Of a stretch of 64,000 nt of DNA, positions 1 to 10,900 are shown one piece after another. The notes under the pieces were generated by a model, which did not search any database, was not told where the DNA came from, and saw only the letters and a list, made by a program, of their open reading frames with translations. The stretch covers positions 1,736,001 to 1,800,000 of the forward strand of contig JAKCOZ010000005.1 of assembly GCA_022605955.1 (NCBI GenBank). Reading direction: 5' to 3'. Position numbers and translations under genes: made by a program. How positions within the stretch are numbered: position 1 is the first letter of the stretch; each line of letters begins with the position of its first letter. The stretch comes from Rallus limicola. Its lineage: Eukaryota; Chordata; Aves; Gruiformes; Rallidae.

Positions 1-88
1 TACCTCGAGGAAGCAGTTTTAAATACTTGTTCTTATCTGGTCTAAACCCATGCTTTTCCCACCTCTTTTTTCTCTTCTGCCCTCCCAG

Positions 89-193
89 GACTGAGAGACA
101 TGCTGATGGGCTCTTCCATAGCGAGCTCAGCAAGATGAATGGCAATGCCTACGTGCAGGAGCTTGTGAGACATCTGGTGGGCCTCAAGGAGAG
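89..193 (+). CDS. SCT: SCT exon: secretin-like peptide
   Basis: The acceptor is CTCCCAG ending at 88 and the donor is AG|GTAAGG at 194. The exon is 105 bases, entered after two codon bases and left after two. The translation gives T-E-R, then the peptide from His (99-101): HADGLFHSELSK MNGNAYVQ, ending LVRHLVGLKER. The His1-x-Asp3-Gly4-x-Phe6 start is the glucagon-family signature. Position 7 is His instead of the usual Thr. The Gly near the end is followed by Leu rather than a basic pair. Confidence 0.9.
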
Positions 194-2953
194 GTAAGGA
201 CCAGCCAGAGCCATCCTCCTGGGACATGGAAGTCTTCAGCCAGAGATGGGATCCCAGCAATGGGGGGATGCCCTTGGGGCTGAGCTGTCTCCAGCCCTAG
301 AGCTGGCCTGAGCACTGGCCTCATGTAGAAGATGCCTAAGATGAAAGGAGAGGGAAGAGGGAGGCAGGGCTCCATGGTGGTGGGGAGAGAGAAATGTGTG
401 TGTCTTGTGGTAAGTCCCATGCCATGCAGCTGGGAGGAGCAGCCGTTGGAGTGTGCTTTCCCTGGCACAGGTCCCAGAGGCACTCAGATGGACTCTTCAC
501 CAGCGAGTACAGCAAGATGAGAGGAAACGCCCAGGTTCAGAAGTTCATTCAAAATCTCATGGGCCGTAAGCGCAGGTAAGAGCTCTGCTTCCAGGGGAAC
601 GGGACGGCAGCTTGGGCCATGCAGGCTGCAGGGAGGCAGGTCTCAGCTCCAAGGAGAAGCAGGAGGTGGCATCAGCAGTGTTTTGGAAAACTCCAGGCAA
701 GGGCAAGCGGGCTGGGGCTTGGTGTCCTCCAGGAAGGCTGTGCCTGGAGCTGCTGTGCAATAGCAGTGATAACACACCACAGCAGGTGGAGCAAGGCACA
801 AACCTTTTCACTGAGGCCGTTTCTGAGCATAAACCAACTTTACTGCATACGTGCAGCGAGCTTAATCCATAGGGTGCAACCCTTTGTATCAGATCACAGC
901 CTGAGAGGCTTTGTTTGCATTTGATCTCGCCTTCTGGGGAGAGCTGTAGGTGATTTCCCCACTTCAAATAAAGCACCTGAGAAACTGTTTGGAGATAAAT
1001 GGGCTCCATAACAGAATGAGGAGGATCTCTGGGTCTCACAGTCCACATCTGTGGCTCTGACCACCAAACTGGGCAGGCTTTGCACATAGTCATACATGGG
1101 GCCATTCATCCAGCTGAAATACCAGCTCAGTAGCTCCCAGTGAAGCTGCATATATAAGCACTTCACCAGTTGAAATCCATGGCGCACTGTGGTGCAACTC
1201 ACAAGTGCTGCTGGTGTCTGTGAAGGGACAGCATTGCCCAGAGTGGTGTCCTTCAAGCCTGGTCCTTTCTTCAAGACAGAGAGGAGGCACACTGAATCTT
1301 TCCCACCTGTTTGGGGAGCTTGTATATTTTCTGGGACATGTACCTCTAAGAAAATCCTGGCAGATGCAGTAGGTTTTTAATTCCCAAATGCTGGAACAAG
1401 GTATGCATCCTTGGGCAGAAGGACATGCTGGTACTGGGTAATGAGGCAGAGAGCAAGGGGATATTAAATCCTGTCTCTTGGCCAGCCAGGAGGCATCTGA
1501 GCCTCACTTGAAGAGGACAGGTTTTTTTCCTTCCTGCACAACTACAGTGACAGTCAGGAGGTAAACAGAGCATGGAGCATGGGGCAGGTAGCTGGAGGGG
1601 TGAACCTGCCAGACAGCAGTGCTGCTTTACAGGTGCAGTGGTTATACTAATTGTGGGCTTTTTAAAAAAATTACTAGTTCAATTTATATATTTTTTTCAT
1701 CTAAACCAGCTCCTCAGGCCCAGTAAACATAGATGTGCAGGGGAGAGAAGAAAACAGCCATGAGGAGCTTTGCTTTATGTGGTTGTACCAGAGCTTTCTA
1801 AACACCAGGTAGGTGGGACAGATTTGTCACCTCTACAGCCCTGATCACCAAAGTACTGAACCCAAAAGATGACTTTTAGTAACTTATAAATGCCTCAAGC
1901 TCAGTAGTCTGATGTGGTAATGCAGCAGATCGGGAGGGCTCATTGGACATCTCATTTGCCTTCCCCAAAGCAAAGCTGACATTGAGGTTTACAGCCCAGA
2001 AGTGCCGTATAAAAGCCAGTCATTAAAAAGAACAAAACCCAGGGAAATGAAACAATGTCTCTTTTGAATCTTAGAGTTGTCATCCCAGACTCAAACAATT
2101 GTTCACCCCATTAGGAACACAGATCTAACGGTTAAAACAAAAAGCTTCTGCTACCCTGTCGTGAGTCAAACACATCTCTCAGGATGTGCAGTCCCAGAGT
2201 CTGGATTTTCTCTCTTCCTAGAGACCATCCCCTTTCACTTGGACATCTCCCTGTTAACTCACTAAAATGAGGAGGAATAAACTCACCCTTAGTTCCTCTT
2301 GTCTGTGTTGCCCAGAATAAGTGGGCATGACCTTCTTACTGCCTACACTGACCTGACTGGAGGGTGCAAAGAGGTGGGCGATGGTCTCTTCAGCCAGGGG
2401 ACAGGAGACAGGACAAGGGGAAATGGCCTCAAGCTGTGCCAGGGCAGGGTCAGATCAGATGTGAGGGAAAAATTCTTCCCTGAAAGAGTTGTGGGGATGT
2501 GGAACAGGCTGCCCAGGGAGAGAGTTGAGTCACCATGCCTGGGTGTGTTTAACAGACAGGTAGATGAGGTGCTCGGGGATATGGTTTAGCACAGGACAGC
2601 AACAGTTGGACTCAATGATCTTAAAGGTCTTTTCCAACCTTGTGATTCTGTGATTCTGTGATAGCGCCAATAGGTTTGTCTGCACATTTGTGGGGTGCCT
2701 GGCTACATGCGGCCACATCTGGGTCTCTCCGTCATACATCTGCCCCTTGGAGTCATCTCTGAATTGTACAAGGTGGCCTTGTAGTTCACACCCCAAGAAA
2801 TAATACTCATTAGTTATCACTCCTTTCTTCCCTTCCAACAGCCACTCTGACCATGATGCCAAAGAGGCCGCTGCCATCACCAGCCAGTATGTCTGCCCCA
2901 TCTCTAAGCAGCTGGCTGCAGACATGAGGGACGATGCACAAACTTTGGACTGA
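89..2953 (+). CDS. SCT: Secretin precursor (SCT), 3' part: secretin-like peptide plus secretin
   Basis: Spliced coding region with exons 89-193, 471-575 and 2842-2953. The exon encoding the signal peptide is outside the window. Secretin is a gut hormone of the glucagon/VIP family that acts on the class B receptor SCTR. Exon 471-575 encodes a 27-residue peptide starting HSDGLFTSEYSKMRGN and ending QNLM, followed by Gly-Arg-Lys-Arg. The glycine is the amide donor and the basic residues are the processing site. Exon 89-193 encodes a second family member starting HADGLFHSELSKMNGN. All three exons join in one frame (each split codon is 2+1), ending with TGA at 2951-2953. The chicken gene is known to encode secretin plus a secretin-like peptide, which matches. 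CDHR5 follows 1.9 kb downstream on the same strand, as next to mammalian SCT. Identity is very secure; the gene is partial only because of the window edge. Confidence 0.95.
471..575 (+). CDS. SCT: SCT exon: secretin
   Basis: The acceptor is GGCACAG ending at 470 and the donor is AG|GTAAGA at 576. The exon is 105 bases, with the same length and phase as the secretin-like exon 277 bases upstream, so the two look like a tandem exon duplication. Cleavage before His is preceded by Arg-Ser-Gln-Arg (first Arg codon split across the intron), a furin-type R-x-x-R site. The peptide ends in Met followed by Gly-Arg-Lys-Arg, which predicts C-terminal amidation. Confidence 0.95.
2352..2661 (+). repeat. CR1 LINE 3' fragment in SCT intron
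   Basis: Typical CR1 tail text is present: a run on 'gggaaatggcctcaagctg', then 'ggaacaggctgcccaggga', then 'ttggactcaatgatcttaa', and a terminal ATTCTGTG tandem at 2643-2661. The 5' end is truncated and the left boundary is approximate. It is transcribed in the same direction as SCT. Confidence 0.88.
2842..2953 (+). CDS. SCT: SCT last coding exon: C-terminal peptide
   Basis: The acceptor CCAACAG ends at 2841. The frame continues from the secretin exon through 37 residues (SHSDHDAKEAAAITSQ ... AQTLD) to TGA at 2951-2953. This is the poorly conserved C-terminal propeptide; its YVCPIS stretch loosely recalls the LLCPSG region of the mammalian precursor. The intron before it is 2.27 kb because a CR1 copy sits inside it. 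Confidence 0.85.
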
Positions 2954-3002
2954 AGCTCAAGAAACTGCCAAGGAGACAGCTTTGCATGTATATAGGCTTG
3001 AA

Positions 3003-3101
3003 AATAAATAAGGAAGCTACTGAATTTGCTTAGGAAAAGCTCTTGAGATCAGTAAATTTAAAAGAAATAATGATTCTGGAAAGCAGACAGAACCCAATAA
3101 A
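3003..3101 (+). terminator. SCT: SCT polyadenylation signals (two AATAAA)
   Basis: AATAAA occurs at 3003-3008, 50 bases after the stop codon, and again at 3096-3101. Either would give a short 3' UTR, as expected for a small hormone gene. Which one is used cannot be told from sequence. Confidence 0.6.
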
Positions 3102-4860
3102 ACCACTTAATCACGAGTGAAATGTGTGTTGGTGTGAACTGGTCAGTAGATGGAGCCTGGATGAAGCACATCACTTCCACTTGGTGTGCTGCTCCCCAAG
3201 TCAGACAAAGGTGTGTGGCTGTGCAAGTGCTTCGGCTGCTCTTGGGGGAACAGCAGTGATGGTGGCACTGTTACAAGGAGTGGGGTGGGGGGTGGAAGAG
3301 GTACTTTACCCCACCCGAGGGGCCATTTGCCCCTCAACGTGAGACACGTTGGGACTAGCTAGAGTGCCTGGCCACATCTTCCACGTCTGGGACTCAGCCC
3401 TGCCTGCAGCCAGCTGCACAAAGGGGCCGGTTGCAGGACCTCCAGTTATAGATTTTATTGCAGAGAAGTATCCTGAGAGCTACACAACACATACACACTG
3501 TAAACATAATTCCCACTCCATTCTGCCCCAGTAATTCCTGGCCCAGCCTTCTTACTGTGACCCAAGACAGAGCTTGTCTGGGAGGAATTTGTTCCCACCA
3601 TTTAATGAGGGTTCCAAGTTATCCCTGCACCATGCTTCCTGGCAGATTCCCTCCTCTGTTAGACCAGCAACTCCACCTTTTCTGTAAAACCAACACATTT
3701 TGAAGAGCAGCTCTAAAATAAGGCATCTTCTGCTGCAGTCATGCTGGCTGCAGAGCTGCTCAGCCCATCCTGCACCAGGAGTTTTCTAAATTCATGACGT
3801 ACCTGACCCCTGCAAAGCAGGTGATCCATCAAACACTCATCTGAGCGCCCATCCCCTTACTGGGATGAGGAATGCTGTTCTCACAGGCCTTGGCAATCAT
3901 TTGGTTCAATCCAAGGGGAATCTCTGCTAGGAAAGAGACCCCTAGGAGGAATTTTGGAAGGGGTGTAAATAACTGGAGCTTGGATGGAGATTCTGGTGAG
4001 CATGCCTATGAAGAGAAACTGCTGTCTGCTGGTAGGAGATATGTGTTGTCCCTGTAGAATTGCTGGATGCAAAGTTGCTGGGCAATCACCTGGATCCATG
4101 CTGCTCACCTTGTGAGGTACCGCAGGCTGGCTAGGAGTGACAAGGTTGGCTGAGAAACGTAACTGGTTATCACCACCCAAGGACTTAGCTCCTTCCTTTA
4201 CCATCCAGGCAAAGGAACAGCCAGAGTGGCTTTGTCTTCATTGAAACCTTTGGCTTTTACAGAAATAAAGGTATTTGAGAGCTGGCTTTTTAATTGTTTT
4301 CTAAAAAATCTATTTTTCAGGAACATGACAGACTGCAAGTAGAAGTCACAAAACATAAGTAATGGGCTGGAGAGCAAAACCTGGTGCAGAAGGGAACGTG
4401 GGCCATGCAGACAAAGCTTGGCTAGGATAAATACATCATTAGAGGTGTAGTAACCTTGTTATGCCTTTTTCTAGTAAACATGGGAGAGGCTGGAGTATTC
4501 AGACAGCTTCCTAGGTGTCAGCCCTTGTCCTCCTTCATGTCATCTTGGGGGGCTTGGTCTGAATTCCCAAATGCTTCAAAAGTATCCTTGTTGCTGCAGT
4601 GAGCTGAGGATAGGAAAAACCTAGGAGCAAAGCCGAAACAGGAGTTTATGCATTATCATGTTCCGTGACTGGTGGATATCTTTCAATAAGTCATCCAATG
4701 AGGCAAAGAGGCAAAGGTTGAACTGCAGCAGTCCACTCCAGCCAATCAAGGTTTTTTGCCTTCATGAAGCAGCGAGCGAGGAAGGACGGCACTTGGATAA
4801 ACGGGGAGAGAAGAGGATCAGCTTGGAAACAGGGAATTTTTCATCAACTGGCAGCTCACC
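3102..4860. other. SCT-CDHR5 intergenic interval
   Basis: I see no exon or RNA gene here, and short ORFs in it resemble nothing. The last 200 bases must hold the CDHR5 promoter and 5' UTR. They include a CCAAT motif (GCCAATC, about 4741-4747) but no clear TATA box. The interval is too short to hide a typical extra gene. Confidence 0.6.
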
Positions 4861-4939
4861 ATGGCAGTTTCTCACTGGCTCCTTGTACCTGTACTCTTTC
4901 TGCTGCCCTTTGTAATGCAGGTTTTGGCGCAGCAACCAG
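4861..4939 (+). CDS. CDHR5: CDHR5 exon 1: start and signal peptide
   Basis: ATG at 4861 has a near-ideal Kozak context (A at -3, G at +4). The translation [18 protein letters not shown] followed by MQVLAQQP is a signal peptide, with likely cleavage after Ala or Gln near residue 23-24. The donor G|GTAAGC is at 4940; the exon ends one base into a codon. Confidence 0.93.
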
Positions 4940-7900
4940 GTAAGCTCTTGCAAGAGGTCTGTGACCACAGAGGAATGACCCCTACTGCTGGGGGTTGCAC
5001 TATTATAGGTGGGAGATGTCGATGCTCTTAACTCTGGGAACAGCTTTGCTCAAGGACCTTCTCCCTGATGGCATCCTGAGAAGTTTTGTGTCTCACCCAG
5101 CTCTGTCACTGTGTGAATCCCTGGACAATTTTGTGTCTTGTTTGTGTTTTTCCAGGATGTTCTGTCGCAAATACGAGACCATCAGTTGAGGAAAATAACC
5201 CCATTGGCTACATAGTGACCACTGTCCAGGTGCAACCAGGCTTCACTGTAGAGATTGATTCTTCTTCCCCCGATGGCAGTTTTTTCATGCTACAGGAGTA
5301 TGAGCTGCAGCTGAAACAAGTGGTGGACTATGAGGTAAGCCTTCAGCTGGCAGGCTGTGTGGATGAGACAAATAATGTGGGGATGGCAAGGACTACCAAC
5401 CTGGGGCCTTGGACTTCCTGGGCTTTATAAACTGTTTCTAAAGGATCTACAAAACAACTCTGAAAAACAGACCTATTCCAGTTGGGTTTGAGCTTGCTGC
5501 TTGGGAGGTTGGTTATTCCACCAGCAGAGTATAGGGAGGGAGGGGATGGATAGTTTCCCCCAATGTGTCAGTGTGAGTGAAAGCACAGGGAAGTTTTAAA
5601 ACTGAAGAGGTGACAGTGGTAGAGTTCAGAGCTCTCCAGGACTCGTGTGAAATGGTCCCTGTTTGCCTGTAGAAAGCACAGCTCTGAGCAATGAGGTGAT
5701 CTTGTGTGATCAGCAGAGGGCTACAAAGATGATTAAGGGCCTGGAGCATCTCCCCTGCGAGGAAAGGATGAATGAACTGAGGCTGTTCAGCCTTGAGAAA
5801 AGAAGCCTGAGAGGGATCTGATCAGTATTTATCAATATCTGAAGTGTGGGACACAGGGGGAAATGGCCAGCCTCTCCTCAGTGGGCTGTGGGGACAGGGC
5901 AAGGGGTGATGGCCTCAAGCTGGAGCACAGGAAGTTCTGCACCAATATGTGGAAGAACCTCTTCCTGGTGAGGGTGACAGAGCCCTGGGACAGGCTGCCC
6001 AGGGAGGTGTGGAGTCTCCTTCTCTGGAGATATTCCAGACTCGTCTGGATGCCGAACTGTGTGACGTGTCCCTGCTCTGGCAGGGGGGTTGGACTCTAGT
6101 CTCTTCCAACCCCTACAGCTCTGTGAATCTGTGAAGTGTAAAGGCAGGATAAAAGGTCAGTGTACCTAATTAGGTTGCTGCTCAATTATTTTACCTCCCT
6201 GGAGCACTATGTATGCCTCCACAAATATCCTTAAGCTGCCTTTCCCTTACTGCGACACCCCATGTTTATTGGAGAGAGGAAGACCAGAGTTAATGCCCGT
6301 CAGGCAGTGCTGTGCTTGCTGCACAGTATGCTTCTGTGTCACTCAATTTCAAAAGAAATCTGCACAAATTCACCTACAGTGTAAGAAAACAGCCAGTTGG
6401 CTCTGCCAATGTATTACAGGACCCAGAGGGAGAGAAGCCAGAAGGTCAGTCTGCTTTGACTCCATCGTAAACAACTTCCCTGTACTGACTGATGGATGTA
6501 AAGCAAAGAAAGGGAAAGTTAGTTTCCCCTGAAAACAAGCTAAAGCCTGGCAGCATCTCTGGTTCAGCAATGGGGGTGTTTTTCTCACTTACTTCAAAAA
6601 GAGTTACTACTTGTTTTTTTACAATGCCTGGGGTTTTCTTTTTGCATGCAGAAAGAGAACTTCCTACTGGTGTACCTGATTTGTTATAACGCTGCTGGGC
6701 AGGTAAGTGCTCATCCAGAGGGTCAGTCCTGTTTCAAGGTCTGGGGGGCTGTATGGACCTCCCTCTGGTCTTTGATTCTCTCACTTTGCCCTTTCTTCAG
6801 AGGGATTCTTTAGAAATCATTGTGACCATTGTCAACGTGAATGATAACACGCCGGTGTTTAAGGAAACGAATCGCACTAAAGTTGTTCCTGAGGTAAGTG
6901 TTTTACAGAGGTGAGGAGGGCGCTGGGTCACCCAGGGCTGTGGGACCAAGGAAGGACCAGCAGGAAGAAGTCTCCAGCCCATCTCACAGAGAAAATAACC
7001 CCAGCAACTCTGTTTCAGGATACAAAAGTGAATGCAACCATCATAGCCCGGGAAGATTTAAGTGCTAGCGATGATGACCTGGACACCATATTTTATGAAC
7101 TCACAACAGTCATGTCGGTGAGTCTGAGGAAAAATGGTCTTTGTGTTTAATTCATGAAAGCCCTGGCTTTGGGGCTAAGGCCACTGTGTTGCGTTTAGTT
7201 CTCTGACAGCTTCTGGAAGAAGAACCTCCTTTGCAAAAAGCAAACATTGGTCTAGTTAGAACAGGGCAGTCAACATTGCACATATTGAATTCTTTTACTG
7301 CTTCTGTTTTTATTACCCTGTACGTGCAGATTAAATTTTCATCTGGGATATTCTGAGCCATATGATCCAGGTAAGTCATGTTGGGCTGGTCTGTAAACCC
7401 ATTGGGAAAGACCTTTGTACCTGAGTTTGGAATTGTGCTGAATCGGGATGGGGAAAGGACTTATTGTCCTGTTTGCCAATAGTATCCATGCAGTGTGGAG
7501 ACAAACATCACCTGCCAAACATTGTTTGGGCAAAGCCAAAGGCAGACTCTGCTTTGCCACAGTCCCAGTTTAGTGCTTTAGTTTATTTGCTCCTATGGGA
7601 TTTGCTTGGTAATGTGGGAAATGAATTGTATGCCCAGGTAAACTGATGCCAGCATAGAGTGCATGGGTCTGCTGGGAACTTAAAAAAATAAGAGGAAAAA
7701 AAAATAAATCTGTATTTACATGTTTTGAAAAGCATAACCTCCATAACCCTGGGGATTTTTAAGGGTTGTGAAGAGAAACCACAGTTTTTTGGATGTCAGC
7801 TCTGGGACCAGACTTTGCACTTGCGTTGGTGTCAATTCAGAGGGATTTAGAAATCTGGAGGAATTCCAGTCAAGACATAAAATTAAAGGAGAGACAAAGC

Positions 7901-10900
7901 AAGTGCAGAAGGCTATGAAGTAAAATGCAACGTGTGTTATTTCAATTTGGCTTTAGAGTTGCTTCCAAAGTTGAGCCGTGTGGGGCTAAGGCAAGTGATC
8001 TTGACGGCTCTTGGAGGCTGAGCTGTCTTCAATCTGTTTTGTGTGTGGATGTGAGGTTGCTCGGTAGTCATGGACCCAAAATCAAGGATTGTTGGCAACC
8101 TGTTGAGTGTAGGAAATTAATGAAGTAAAATATTTCCTTTGGTACCTGTTGAGCAGGCAGGCAGGCAAAACAGGGGATCTTGGAGAAGAAAACTCAGAGG
8201 AACATGAACAAACCTTTACAAAAAGCCAGGCAACTCCAGTGTGCAAGATTAAATAGATTTGGGGTTCTCCTGCTGCCCCCCACCAAGTCTCCAGGATTAA
8301 AGGTCTGATGGGGATGACAAACACAGCGATGAGCAGTATTTAACATGTCTGTGATTGACTCTGCTAGAAGGGTTTCTCCTTTCCCTCCCCAGGACACAGA
8401 CGGTTATTTTGCCATAAAAGGAGTTAATAACCCAGAAATTTATCTGGTAAAGGCACTGGACTATGAGAAATTTAAATCGATGACGTTGCTCTTGTATGCA
8501 AGGGTAAGTTCTTCAGGAGGAACAAAATGCAGTGTTTGCCTCAGTCCCTCATAACTGAAGGGTAAGTGTTAGTGGGAGATTTCTGGGGTGGCAGGAGGGA
8601 GGGTAGATGTTGGGGGTGGTTAGTCTGGAGCAGCTTTCCTCCCTCCATAATTATGCATCGACTGTACCCAGCCTTGTGCTCAGTCCACCTTTATCAGCAG
8701 AGTGAGGTAATTCACTGCTTAGTGAATCTCATGTAAGCTACTAAGCCTTCAACAGAGTTGCAATGGGTAGAAGACCCTGAATCACTGGCTTTTGCAGATG
8801 GGTGGTTCTCTTGTCAATAAAACCCACATCTCACAAGTCTGCTTCTCCTTTGGTTGCAGGACAGGCCTGTGGGCAGCACTGACACCACCAACACAGCTAC
8901 GGCAACAATAAACATAATTATTGAACAAGCTGACACCAAATCACCCTGGTTCCAACCCTGTAACTTCATTAATACTGAAAAAACCATTTGCATCAGCAGC
9001 CCCTACACTGGGAGGGTCAACATCTCCGAGGTGTCGGTAAGCAGATGTGATCAAACACTATCCTTGATGCTCTTCTCAAACACATCCAGAGGCTATTCCC
9101 AGTACGTACTGCCTAATAATTTCCACAAGCTTGTGCTGACCTCCAATCATAAATGCAGATGTTTCAGTGTGGTGGGGAGCCTTCATCACCCTGGAAAATG
9201 GAGGTTCACATACCCCAAGCAGCATTAGAGAGGCAAGAGCTGGAAAACTCTTTGCTCTAGCCTGTTTCTCAGCCCTTTCCCAGCAATAAATGATGAGAGA
9301 ATGTGGCAAACTTGGAGCTGAGGTATGTAATGCTTTGCCTTGTTACTGCAGACGGCACCACTCATCCTACAGCCGGGGCCTGTCTATGCTGTTGATCCTG
9401 ACAACACCCTAAATGAAAAGATTGTGTACAGTATTGTTGGTGGTAAGTAGATGTCATCACCTTCCCTAAACTGCGCTGCTTGTGTCCCCCCTAAATTATC
9501 TCCTGCTAAGAGGAGGTACCCTCCATGGCACTTGAGAGTTGAGAGCCTGGGGACTTGCCCCTCTCTTTTTGCCACAGACACCTAATGATCCATAGAACAC
9601 TGTGGATTAAGTAGAAGGAAACAGACTGTACAGAGAGGAGGGAAAAGAGAATTACAGTCCCCAAACCAGTCTCCATGAAAGGAGACTTCGTTTAGTTTTT
9701 TTGGGGGACATGAGACTTGTTTCATCTTGAAGCTTTTAGATTTGGTTTTGCCAGTCTGGTCACGCCACTTTCATTCAGTCTTTGAGCTGAACCTACAATT
9801 CCCACATCATCAGCATAATTCTTAGCAGTGAATGGAAACTGTTTTTATTCCTCTGCACATTGCCACTGTCTAATCTGCCCTGGTTTAGTCTCAATTTCAA
9901 AAAGATCACTTGAATACAGCCAACTGATTGTGCATTTGTGACTGGGACACTTATTTCATTCAAAGGATTTCTTCTTTTATTTTTCATTATTTTTTTAACA
10001 ATAGCAGGGGTTTGAATAGGTATCAAGGCAAAGGTAGGTCATATTGAGCAGGTGGAGTAATCATTCCTTTGTCTCCAATTACTTATGCCACATGGCACCA
10101 CATCAGTGAATATCCTCCTGATAAGAAATATATTAATGGACCTTAAATTCCACTGGCGCTTTGGATGTGGAGTGGCTGACCTACCCCACAGTCAACAGGG
10201 AAACCCCCAGGCTGGGGGGTCCTTGTCTAAGTACAGCCCACAGCTTCTCTGAGAGAGCACTAACAATTTTGCTTAGATTTTAACATATATCCAACACAGG
10301 TGATTTTATAATTCAAACACAAGTTAGAGATGTAGGAAGCAAATTTCTACCACTACATCAATGCAAGGAGGTTTCTGTGTCTAGAATCACAGAATCTCCT
10401 GAGCTGGAAGGGACCTGTAAGGACCATCAGTCCAACTCCTGGCTGCACACAGGCCCAGCCAATCAGAGCATGGGACTGATGGCATTGTTCATGTGCTTCT
10501 TGCCCTCAGCTCAGCTCAGGGCTGTGACCCCTTCCCTGGGGAGCCTGTGCAAGCGCTTGACCCCCTTCTCAGTACAGAACCTCTTCCTGACATCTAGCCT
10601 AAACCTCCCATGGCGCCTGCCCCTTTTGCTCCCCCTCATCAGGAAACCACAGACCCCTATGAGGTTTCCCCTCAGCCTCCTCTTCTCCATGCTGAACAAA
10701 CCAGGGGACTTCAGCTTCTCCTCATGAGCCTTCCCCTCCAGACCCTTCCCCATCCTTGCTGGACATGCTCCAATATTTTTGTGTCCCTCTTGTCCTGTGG
10801 TGCCTAAAACTGCACCCAGTACTCAAAGTGAGGTTGCCCCAGCACAGTGTAGTGTGAGACAATCCCCTTCCCTGGATGGTCTGGCCATGCTGTGCTTGAT

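Noticed and set aside
5863..6134. ORFs over 5.86-6.13 kb as possible CDHR5 exons
   Set aside because: They lie in a CR1 copy; the same text recurs at 20.9, 30.7 and 50.8 kb.
10377..10807. ORFs of 116 and 80 codons at 10.4-10.8 kb
   Set aside because: They are reading frames of a reversed CR1 fragment, not host coding sequence.
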